A DNA stretch of 64,000 nt from Agelas oroides (taxonomy: Eukaryota > Porifera > Demospongiae > Agelasida > Agelasidae). The notes beneath the pieces are model-generated. The model was not told where the DNA came from and searched no databases. It saw only the letters and a program-made list of their open reading frames with translations. How positions within the stretch are numbered: position 1 is the stretch's first letter; every line of letters begins with the position of its first letter. The stretch spans positions 7,213,491-7,277,490 of the forward strand of contig OX422197.1 in NCBI GenBank assembly GCA_949130485.1, written 5' to 3'. Positions 20,701 to 32,700 of this stretch are shown piece by piece. A program made the translations under genes and the position numbers.

Positions 20701-23700
20701 ACACTAGTGGTTAGGATGTTTATCTGATAGATTGCTCAGTAAACTACCGTATAACTCCAAATTTTCGCGACACAATATTTTCGTGAATTTCGTTCATGAT
20801 TAACCTCGAGATCACGAAAATTTTATTCACAAAATTGGAGGTCACAAGGTGGCCTATATAGTGCACCGGCTGGAAAATGGGCGGGGCAACATTGAATCAC
20901 AAAAATTTTAAGTGATCACGAAATTTTTATCACGAAAATTTACTTTAACGCTAATTTGGAGAGATTCACGAAATTTTTGAACCACGAAACTTTGGAGCTA
21001 TGTATTCGAAATGGTTATACTTCAACTGACAAAGAATGTAATATCTATTACCTTCTGTTTTGGAGATGTCGAGGATTAGTGTTTGCATAGCCAAGCATTT
21101 CTGGTGCTTCAAATGCAGCAATAGAGGGAACACTACCACAATTGTACATACTTCATTTACTTGTGACACAGAAGAGTGAAAATCGCACTTCAAGTGACAA
21201 TGATTGGAATATTTCTCTTTAAAAAGATTACTGGAAGATTTGTGTTTTTTTCACGCTATTGGATTTGCTAGCTAAACTCCCTTTGTTTCTCGCTTCGAAT
21301 GCACAAAAGACTTAGCAGAGCCCACAACAGTGCAGCCCGAAACCCAAACTATATTAGAGCCAAGAAAATTGGGGAGCTGGGGTGTTACGTCTTAGCCATG
21401 GCAATCCATTAACAGAGCAATCAACTGAGACAAACAAAAAAGGTGTTTTATGGAGGTAACGGAGTCATGTTTCTATCCAGACTACCACAGACAGTCAGAC
21501 ACAGTTGATGCCAGACACACTACATAGTAGCCCATATAATAAGCATAACAACGAGTTTCATAAGTGTCCAGTGGATACTACTACATGAGTTAGAGAGGGA
21601 CCGTGACAAAATATTCACCCCGCAAGTACACTGTGAGTGTGCCATGAATAAAGGACTACCATAGCTAGCTACAACTCACATGGTAGTACCCACTGTGTGA
21701 GTTGGATATGAAACAAACAAGGGAGACTGGCTCTAGGCTAAAGTTAGCCGGAGGTCTTACTTAGTTCACATAGTGTATGGTCATCACCAGAAGCAGTACC
21801 TTGCCTGTACCGTGCTGTGAGGAAACCGTACAATACTCGTACCTTAAGAAGCTCCGGTTTTGTTTACATGATGTAAGTCATCATCGGAGGCAGTACATTT
21901 CCGGACGGAAGCTGTACAATACCATTAGCTTAGCCAAAACAGTTAGCCTTATTCCCAGACCGACTTGCAGTATGGAAAAACAGACAGATTAGCCTGGAAA
22001 CCATGCAGGTTACAAAACGGTCCGTTATCCTGTTTCTTAGTGAAGCAACTCATTCCCAAGTCACCACCTAGAGCTTTCCATCGGAAATGCAGAGAAGTCA
22101 GCCTGACTGAAAAGGAGTTCCTACTGTTTACGCGACATATGTTGTCACCAGGCATCTTTATGAGGAAGATAACTTTGATGTGCTACCCATTCAAGCAAAG
22201 GCAGAGCTTCTTTTGTAGCCTCAGTTCCAAGCTAACCTTTCCCAATTTTTCACACTGCAAGTCACGGAAAGCAAGGTGAGTCACTGACAAGCTGGCAGGG
22301 GACTGGCAAGAAGGCAAGCTGCCCTGGCTAAGCTGTGAATATGTTTCCTGGCAATGAACTACATTGTGTAGATAGGTAGCCTCGTTCCCAGGCCTTCCCT
22401 GCCTCCAGTTCCGATCACTTACGTAAGTTAGGAATTCCTTTTCAGTCAGGCTAACCTCCCAACTGCTCCAGTGAAAACCTAGGTCAGGATCTGGGAACAA
22501 TCTGTTTTGGCTGAGTTCAGAGCTTCCTCACTACAATGTACTGCCTCTGATGATGACATATATCATGTAAACAGAGCGACAAAGCCCCATTGTAGCCTCA
22601 TTCCCAGGCTAAGGTCTCTGCGTTTTCATACTGCAAGAGGCCCTGAGAACTAGTTGCTTTGGCTAAGCTCAGAGAATAGAGTTTCCTCTCAGAAATGTAC
22701 TGTAGTGGTAACACATATCATGTAAACACAATAGAAGCTGCTTATTGAAAGTGAATATCAGTGTGCCATCATGCCAGAGCCTGGTAGTTCTGACTGCTTA
22801 TAACTAGGGTCTAGTAGTCTCGTTCCCATGCTGTTTTGTAATGGCCTCGGAATGAGGTTAGGTATCTAGTTAGTTAGCCTATGTATTTTGAAGGGGCAAC
22901 TAGAGAGGAGGATTTACAAGGTGAAATCACTGGTTGACTTTCTGATCCCTATTATCCTTTCATGGAATGGAGTACTGCATGATGTTAGCCTGTTAGTCAC
23001 AAATGAGCCTACGGATATCCGAGAGGGAAATATCTATCAGTTCTTTATGCACGAGAAAGAGTCTGGGTATGAGGTTCGTCCACAAGGAGAAATTTCACTG
23101 GAAAGGTTTTCTGCTGCCAACTTGAAACGTTTCGCTGACATTTTGACTGAATGCTTCAGTTGTTATCAGGGCAAAAGCTGAAGCGTTCAGTAGATTTATG
23201 CCAGAGCCAACTGGGAAGCCAGCAATGAGCCCGGGTGCGAAGTTACTTGCAGACTGTGGCACATGAAATATTTTGACATAAACTTCTTCCTCTACACAAG
23301 TCTCCCCAGGGTTCGTTTGATGTGACTCATGTGAGGATGACTGTATTCTTGTTTCCCCTCAGTCTGTGGACTGTGACAATTTTCTAGTGAACAACCGGAC
23401 TCTTCTTCTGCTGTTGGAGCAACACAAGTGAGTAGCCATTGAGTGCCCATCTTGTTCTCAGGGAAATTAATGAAGCTGTCACCGTCTTGTTCCCAGGGAA
23501 TGAGGCGGTCTCGTTCTCTGACTGTGCTGGGAATGAGGCGGTCTCGTTTTCCGACTGCGCTGGGAATGAGGCGGTCTCGTTCTCCGACTGCGCTGGGAAT
23601 GAGGCGGTCTCGTTCTCCGACTGCGCTGGGAATGAGGCGGTCTCGTTCTCCGACTGCGCTGGGAATGAGGCGGTCTCGTTCTCCGACTGCGCTGGGAATG

Positions 23701-26700
23701 AGGCGGTCTCGTTCTCCGACTGCGCTGGGAATGAGGCGGTCTCGTTCTCCGACTGCGCTGGGAATGAGGCGGTCTCGTTCTCCGACTGCGCTGGGAATGA
23801 GGCGGTCTCGTTCTCCGACTGCGCTGGGAATGAGGCGGTCTCGTTCTCCGACTGCGCTGGGAATGAGGCGGTCTCGTTCTCCGACTGCGCTGGGAATGAG
23901 GCGGTCTCGTTCTCCGACTGCGCTGGGAATGAGGCGGTCTCGTTCTCCGACTGTGCTGGGAATGAAACTGAAGTGATCGTTTGTAATATTTTCATTTCAT
24001 CTGGCTCGCTATAAGATTTACCTACTGTGATTTTTAAAAGTGAACTGTCTGTTTTGACCTGAAAGTTATTCCATTAGCAGAGATAATGCTTCCCAATTTA
24101 ATTATGCACACATACTTATTTGAATCCATTGTTCTCTCAGCATATTTCCTGCCAATGCGCTAAACCCACCTAGCTGTTGTATCGTCTGGCTCCAAGGAAA
24201 CCTAGAATCCTCATAAATGGAACCAATAGATGTTGCTGCGACCATTGTGAGATTACTGAGCCAACCGCTTTTAACTGGTCAAAACATGATGGCTGCAGCA
24301 CGAACAGAAGAGGTTGGGAACTAGCCATCAGTAGGCTGTGCAAGATTAGTGCTTAGCCTCATTCCCAGTCCCGATGTTTCAAACGGGCCTGGGAACGAGG
24401 TTAGATTAGTGCTATGTGAATGACGTAATCATACAGACTGCCGTAATGCCCATAGTAAAATGGGAAATCGATTCATGAAAACAGCCCTTGTTTGTTTAGA
24501 ACAAAAACCACCAAGTGGACACTGACAGGTTTGTGCTAGGTGGACAGCTATGACATTCTTGACGTGCAGAATTTTCCGTGGGTACTCCCAAGACATCACT
24601 CTAATGATAGCTAAGTTATCCACTTAGAGACCACCTGGCAGTATCTACTGAGCCAGGTCTGTTTGAAACGGAGAAGGACTGTATATTTGTAAAGCAATGT
24701 CCTTATAGGCTGTTATGGCAGCTTATATGATTGCATTATTTATGTAGCACTAATCGCTACCATTGATAGCTTTCAACTGTAAGCATAGAACGAGTTGTTT
24801 GAAGTTTTTCAGCTGTAGAATGAGTCGTGGATTTGGTCTATAGCATTGTGAGGTGAAGAACAAGCCCTGTGATAAAATGTCTCTGGAACGATACGAGAGG
24901 GCTCAAATGTGGAAATAGTCATGTGATACAAGCAGTTTAAATACGAGTGGTTAAGGTTTCTTGATCAAATTGCAGAAGTTTTGAGCTCAGCTTTTTCACA
25001 CAGTTGGCACACTTGCAACCAGAACTTGGAAGGAGGCAGTATAGGGCTTGCTGTGGTACAAGTCATGTGATATTTCCTCCCTCCCTAGACCTATCATTGT
25101 TCCCATGCTGGAATCTGGACAGAACTCGGTCTACTCCAACTTCTGGTGTGGCCAGGATGACAAGGTGAGGTACAGATGTCGAGAGAAAGCCAGTCCACAT
25201 TGACCGCTATGTGTGTGTGTGTGTGCACATGATTCTTTGATTGTTCATACATAGAGCATCCGATGGGGCTTACCTCAACAATTATGACAGCGAACTCAAA
25301 TGTTAGTTTCATAACAACTTCCAATAGTTTGTTGAATTTGTGCTTTGGGAGGTATTGGCCTGTCTCCCTTCCCTCAAGGTATCCTTGCCTGGGCTTGGAG
25401 GAGAGAAAAAGAAGGAGAAACACCCTTCCTCTTTGCTTATGCACAGATATAAACCCTGGTCTTTCTCCATTGTCACATCCTCCTCCCCTTCCCTTTATCC
25501 ATCAGGGCTACTACAAGCGTACTCCAGACTACCTTCCCATATACAGTCGAGAGCGGGTGGGCTGTTTCCAGGTCCCCGTGGTCCACTCCTCCATGCTGAT
25601 TGACCTGAGGAGCCAGCGGAGTGATGCCTCCCACCAACTCACCTACTGGCCAGCGCCCAAGGGATTCAAAGGACCTGTGGACGATGTTGTGCAGTTTGCC
25701 TTCTCTGCCAAGAAGGAAGGTGAGTTGTGAAGAACTTCTTATTAGTAGCTGACTAGCTTTGTTGAGTCCTCACGGAACTACATGGCTTTCATCAAAGATT
25801 TCGCCCACTTGAAGAAACATCAACAATATGTCTGTCTACTATAATAGAATGTCTTCTTTACCCAAAAATGAAATTTTTAAAACACTGTTCAGGGCCTATT
25901 CTAGTTGTTCAGATTAGTCCTAGCCGTGTTCCCTGGCCTCTGCCCAGCTTTATGTAATACAGTGACGAGAAACTGAACGAAAGCCAGCTTTGGAAATGAG
26001 GCGACACTCCAGTCCACACTTGCTCTGTTAACAGGCGACCTTAGTTTACTAAGTTATGCAGGACAAGTATACGAAACAAGTATACGAAACAAGTATATGA
26101 GACAAGTATATGAGACAAGTATATGAGACAAGTATATGAGACAAGTATATGAGACAAGTATATGAGACAAGTATGCAATGTTATGCAATGTTATGCAATG
26201 TTATACAATGTTATGCAAATGTTAGACAATGTTATGCAATGTTATGCAATGTTATGCAAATGTTAGACAATGTTATGCAATGTTATACAGTGTTATGCAA
26301 TGTTATACAGTGTTATGCAATGTTATACAATGCTATGCCGTGTTATGCAAGAATCTCTTCTCTGTCCAGGTGTGGGTATGTACGTCCTGAACACAGAGTA
26401 CTTTGGCCACCTGCTGCGGCCAGCCTCCTACTCAAGCCTGCAGGAGGCTGCCAACGCATTCCTCAACTTTAAGCTACAAACACTCGGTAGGCACAGTGAA
26501 GTACATAAGCTACCTCCTAGTCTCATTCCCAGTCCTCCACCTCCTAGTCTCATTCCCAGTCCTCCACCTCCTAGTCTCATTCCCAGTCCTCCACCTCCTA
26601 GTCTCATTCCCAGTCCTCCGCCTCCTAGTCTCATTCCCTTTGTGCTTTTTTCTTGATGTGCGAGGTCAAGAGCTTATGAGCATGTTCGTAAGCTCTTGAC

Positions 26701-29700
26701 CTTGGTACATATAAAGTTTGTTCAGTGACATCGTAGTAGTCTTGTTCCCCCACCCTCCTTCCCATCGCAGTAGTCTTGTTCCCCCACCCTCCTTCCCATC
26801 GCAGTAGTCTTGTTCCCCCACCCTCCTTCCCATTGCTTGCAATCAGGTAATGTGGGAGTGACAGAAAGCTGTAGCCTCATTTCCAGACCCCGCCCAGCTT
26901 CCATCACACATGGGGAGAGCCTGGAACGAGGCTAGAGTGGAGGCCTGACTAGTGAGATGCTGTCGTTACCTAGGCAACATATATTAATTATACTTATGCC
27001 ACTCTTCTACAGTGGGGTTGCCTAGGTAACAGCTTTTATCCCTCCCTGGGGCATCATCTTGAGCGATATAACCATTACTATAGTAGTGGATGTCAAATTG
27101 CCTTCTGTTGGGGTGGAGACTAAACCATGATGGTGAATCTGTTCCTCTCTCTGCAGTATTTCATCCTCCGGTCCCAGTGAGTGGTTTCATTTCTCCTCCT
27201 AGAACGCCCTTGGACAACCTTGGATTGAATGCGGTAATCAGAATTTGCTAGCCTTGTTCCCAGGCCTCCCCCGTTTTTACCTTCCGTTTGCGTTCACAAT
27301 AATACATGGGAGCGGAAGGCCGGCGAAAAACGGGGAAGGCCTGGGAGCATTTATCACATGAATGATGTCAGGTGGACGCGAGGTGGACGTAGGCAGGGAG
27401 GGGCTCAACTGCCAACACAATGCACTGGATCATTCGTTTGAGCGCTCTACCGCAGGTTTTGGACTCCAGACCTTAGCATGATTAAAACCACTCATCTTGA
27501 CTGGTAAGAAACTCGCTTTCAAGTTTAGTACGTAGATATTTGAATATCAGCCCTCCCCCCTACGTCCACCCCTCATCTACTCATGTGATGAATGCTAGCT
27601 CCCAGTCCTTCCCCGTTTTTTTGCCGGTCTTCTGCTCCCGTGTATAATTGTGAACGCAAACAGAAGGTAAGAACGGGGGAGGCCTGGGAACAAGGCTAGA
27701 ATTTTGCTGTGCTGACTCACTAGGCAAATTGGATTCCCTTCAGTCAGTAATAGTAGGTATTGCTTGCAAACATACCAGGATAGGGTATAGTGCAAGCTAT
27801 GGTACCCCCCATCAGCTTACAAGCTGGATGAGATGTAAAAGAAGTTTATTAAATTCCAAAATGCTTTGTAATTTGCAATATAACACGTTACCTAAGCAAA
27901 AACATACTATTGATGGTGTTGCCTAGGCAACAGGTTATAGAATAGGTCCCTGGGGAGTAGTATATTTCAAATTGGTGTTTGGGCTACACCTGTCACCAAT
28001 GACTGTGTGAACGACCACTTCCCAGGGAGGGATATAGCTACTACCATGAGCGCATAAGAACGGCCGGCTTGAGAAAGAGTGTGTAACTCAAATAGAAGCC
28101 CATAGTCTGGTCAGAACCGTACTAAAAATAGAACACCCGGTCACGTGCTTAGCAACAATGGCTTATGTCTGTGCAGCATGCCCAGTACGTGTTACTATTT
28201 TTAGTACTGGTGGTAAATTCCAACCGGTTTCAAATTTTACGGAGTTACATGCTCTTACTCTAGCCGCCCGTTCTCTTATGCCCTCTTGCTCATGAAGCCT
28301 CAGACCAGTAGGGAGGGGAGCCTGTACAATATTCTATCTGGGGACAAGGGTACTTTGGTCTGAAGATAATCGTGTACTACTGCCCTTCACCTGTGCTCTC
28401 TGACCTGTCCCCCAGGTGTTTATGATCAGTCTGGCGAGACGACCCGAAAGGAGGAATCGCATGCTAGCTTGTCTGAATGACCTTAACTTCAACTACACTG
28501 TGTTGGATGCTGTTGATGGGAGGTTAGAGCAATGTCCGTCTAGTTCTCAGTCTAACTAGCATCGCACAAGGTAAAACAGTGTCCACTGCTGTGGAAGCTT
28601 GTATCCTAGCTGGGTTTTGATGCTCTGACTTTCTAACGTATGTAGCTTTCTAGTAGCCTCATTCCCAGGCTCTCCCTGCGCGCGAATGAAAAATCGACGG
28701 AAAGCTGGGCGGGACCTGGGAATGAGGCTAGCTTTCTAGCCTAGCCTTGTTCCAAGGTCTCTGTCATTTGTAGCACAAAATTACAATGACCTGGGAGTGA
28801 GGCTAGCTGCGTAGTCTAGCCTGTACTAGTTTCATACCCAGTCAGCCTGGGAACGAGGCTAGCTGCATAGTCTAGCCTGTACTAGTTCCATACCCAGTCA
28901 GCCTGGGAACGAGGCTAGCTGCATAGTCTAGCCTGTACTAGTTCCATACCCAGTCAGCCTGGGAACGAGGCTAGCTGCATAGTCTAGCCTGTACTAGTTC
29001 CATACCCAGACAGCCTGGGAACGAGGCTAAGCCTAGTTTACCCCCCTTTTAGGAGTGTAGCACTTTTGCGTTCCACATGTACTGTAGCACATACACACAA
29101 TTTTGGTTTGTGTATTTTCTCTTCCTCTGTGTGTGTGTGTGTGTGTAGGGAGCTGAACCAGTCCTATATTGATGAACTGGGCATCCATTACCTCCCTGGC
29201 TGGAAGGATCCGTGGGGAGAGAGACCCATGACCTTTGGGGAAGTAGGATGCTTCCTCAGCCACTACACCATATGGCAGAAGGTGTGTGCTGCAAGAGAGG
29301 AGGGAGGGAGGGGAGGGAGGGAGGGAGGGAGGGAGGGAGGGAGGGAGGGAGGGAGGGAGGGAGGGAGGGAGGGAGGGAGGGAGGGAGGGAGGGAGGGAGG
29401 GCAGAAGGTGTGTGCTGCAAGAGAGGGTGCAGGTGCCTACCTGTTACTGTCTAACATTTTGTCTTCTTTCCCTTTCCCTGCCTCCCTCCCACCCTCCCTA
29501 TTTCATTCCTTCCCACCCTTCTTCCTTCTCCCCTCCCTGCCTCCCTCCCACCCTCCCTATTTCATTCCTTCCCACCCTTCTTCCTTCTCCTCCCTCCCTC
29601 CCTCCCTCCCTCCCTCCCTCCCTCCCTCCCTCCCTCCCTCCCTCCCTCCCTCCCTCCCTCCCTCCCTCCCTCCCTCCCTCCCTCCCTCCCTCTCTCCACA

Positions 29701-32700
29701 CTCACCAGATGCTCTCAGAAGGACTACAAGAAGTACTGGTGTTAGAAGATGATGTTGACTTTACCCCCAACTTCAAGCAAGGACTGTCACTACTTCTGGA
29801 AGAAGCTCATACCTACGCCCCCTCGTGGGATCTCATGTATGTACACCCCCTCATGATACCTCCTGTATGTAATTAGCCCAGCTGTTACTAGGAATTTTGT
29901 AATTACTTCGTTCGTTCCCATAGCAACAGGACTTATGAAAGTGTTTTTAAGTGTATATTGCCATGAGTTGTGTGTAGTGGCTAACACCTGACCTTGTTCC
30001 CATGGTAACAGTGTGTGTAAATGTGAGTTGGAATTCATTTCTACAGTGTTTGTATGTGAGGAGCCCTAACTGTTTTGCAATCTTAGTTAGCCTCCCCCTA
30101 GTTTTTACACTGCATGAGTAATAATATTACATTCAGAAAATACCAAAACACAAAACTACCCGATATTGTGAGTACTTGGAAAGTCCATAAAAGTAAAGTA
30201 CAGAAAGACATTATAGCATTATGGCCTTTCTCTCGGCACTCTCCTCCTATGCAACTGATCTTCTACTTCTCTTTCTCTGCGCAGCTATGTTGGCAGAAAG
30301 GCTTTACATTGGAGAACTGAGCAGCTAGTTCCAGGGACCACTGTCCTAGTTCGACCTGACTACTCTTATTGGACATTGAGCTATCTAATCTCTCACAGGG
30401 GGGCACAAAAACTGATTGATGCCAATCCTTTCTTGAACCTTCTTCCAGTTGATGAATACCTTCCCATCATGTTCAATAAACACCCAGAGTGAGTCGGGTG
30501 ATGTAATCTTAGAGGCATGGGTAGGGAAGACATAATGTTCAGTCATTCTTCCTTTCTTTCTCACTTTCTCCTCTCCTCTCCTCTCTCCTCTCCTCTCCTC
30601 TCCTCTCCTCTCCTCTCCTCTCCTCTCCTCTCCTCTCCTCTCCTCTCCTCTCCTCTCCTCTCCCCTCCCCTCCCCTCCCCTCCCCTCCCCTCCCCTCCCC
30701 TCCCCTCCCCTCCCCTCCCCTCCCCTCCCCTCCCCTCCCCTCCCCTCCCCTCCCTCCCTTTCTCCCCCTCCATCCCTCCCTCTTTCCCTCTCTCTCTCTC
30801 CCTCCCTCACTCCCTCCTTCCTCTCTCCATCCCTCCCCTCTTACAGGAAAGATTGGGCTGCTCACTTTCAGAACAAAAACCTGGAGGTGTACTCTGCGTT
30901 CCCACTGTTGGCCTACCCAACCCACTATGTGGGTGATGATGGGTGGTTTAGTGACACAGGTGAGAGGGAGAAGCCTTGTGTGCCACCTCCAATATTTGCA
31001 TGGGGCAGGGAAGGCATCGCAGATGACAAGGTCTCCCATGCCTAGGCCTGCGTAGAATATGCTCGCATTATTTTGAGCATAATAGCACTTTGTAAGCATT
31101 AGCACAACACGAGCATAATAAGGCTAAAATCGCCCGGAATTAGTAGGCATGGCTATAAGACGTCACCACGTGCGTTCAGTGCTCAGATGAAAATGGCGGA
31201 GAGTAGCAGTGCCAGTGCCAGTGCTAGTGCCGCCGCCGGTAGCAATGTTCTAGACCTAGAGCTGGCTGAAGTAGACTCTGAGAGCTCATTTGATGACCAA
31301 GAAACAACCAACGAACGAGAAACGAGTCAAACGAGTGAAACGACTTCAGAGGCGACTCAGGCGAGTAGTAGCAAGGTCGTTTCTTTGTTGGATGGATTGA
31401 GAGCGCCTAAGAAATCCGAGTTGACAAGGAAAAGAAAAATATTCACAAACCCGCCTTGTCAGTATAAGTTACATCATGAATTTGTGGTAGAATTTTTGAG
31501 CATAATTGGTCATTTTTGCAAGCATAATAATAGAAAAACGTAAGCAGTGCTAACAAGCATAATCAGAGATTTCTTGTGCACATTCTACTCAGGCCTATCC
31601 ATGCCTTCCCCCTCTTAGCCTTGTACTCCGGCCATTTGCAAGAAAATAAATGACCTGCGTACGAGACTATCCCCCTCTGTGTTTGCACACTGGCAACTAT
31701 CAAATACTGAAACTGGTGAAGATCTTGTAACAGTGTCTGTGTGGGCATCCCAAATGCAATCTGCTACTCGCTCAGGCTCACCCCAGGATGATTCAGCATC
31801 TTTCTAGTAACAAAGGTTAAGGAGGAGTGAATTTCTTGTGTCAGAGTGCGGGCCAGTGTTGTTTTAGTTCTAGGATTTCCTGACCTCTTAGTTCTTAGTT
31901 GGGGCGACCCTGAGCGAGCCCCTTACTAGTGGGACTGCATTGCAGAAGTATGTGTGTATCTATGCTTGCGCCCATATACCGTAAATTTTAAATACGCATT
32001 TAAATATTTCCCGAAAATTGAATGTCCTCGTGTACTTGGTAGGTAGCTTCAATAGGTGAAGGGCAGTGCTGGGCTACTGCCAGAGTGCAGCATTGGCAAC
32101 CGTAGCAGAGACGGCTCAAGTTGAAGCACACACGACACCTTACTTCTTGTTTGTCACAGCAGCTACGGAATCGCAGACAGTACAAAATGACATAACGGGT
32201 TGAGATCGCTTCAGGTAAGGGTTGTGCATAAACCGCGCTCATAAACGCTACTGATTCAGCTCATGATTTCAGCATGAAGCTATTCATGTGTGGCCATAGT
32301 AGCTGCTTGCTCAGGCTCGCCCCCACAATGTTCTACATTTTCTGGTTTAATTAACACACATAACTTTGTAATAGTAGGATTAATTAAGGAGTTAAACAGC
32401 TGCCAGATTGGTTTTTGGTAATTGGATAACACCACCAGGCTTCTTATAGTTTTTGCTAATTGCTACAGGAATATTAAGCCACATATTTAGTTAGTTTATT
32501 TTTACTTTACCAGAGTCAGTTGCGAAAGTTTTGATATGCAAGTAATAGTTATATCCCTCCCTGGGGGATGGTCATTTTACACATTGGTGTCGGGCGTAGC
32601 CTGACACCAATGTGAAAGACCACACCCCAGGGAGGGATATAACTATTACATAACCTGTTACCTAGGCAACATTACTGTAGAAGAGAGATATGAGCAACAT

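Noticed and set aside
23384..24014. ~200-aa repeat ORFs on both strands
   Set aside because: They are shadows of a 33-bp intronic minisatellite, with no signal peptide or splice support.
29066..30936. Arg/Glu/Gly-, Pro/Ser- and Leu/Pro-rich ORFs of 130-230 aa
   Set aside because: They derive from (GGGA)n, (CCCT)n and (CTCTC)n tracts; real COLGALT exons 9, 10 and 12 account for the coding parts.
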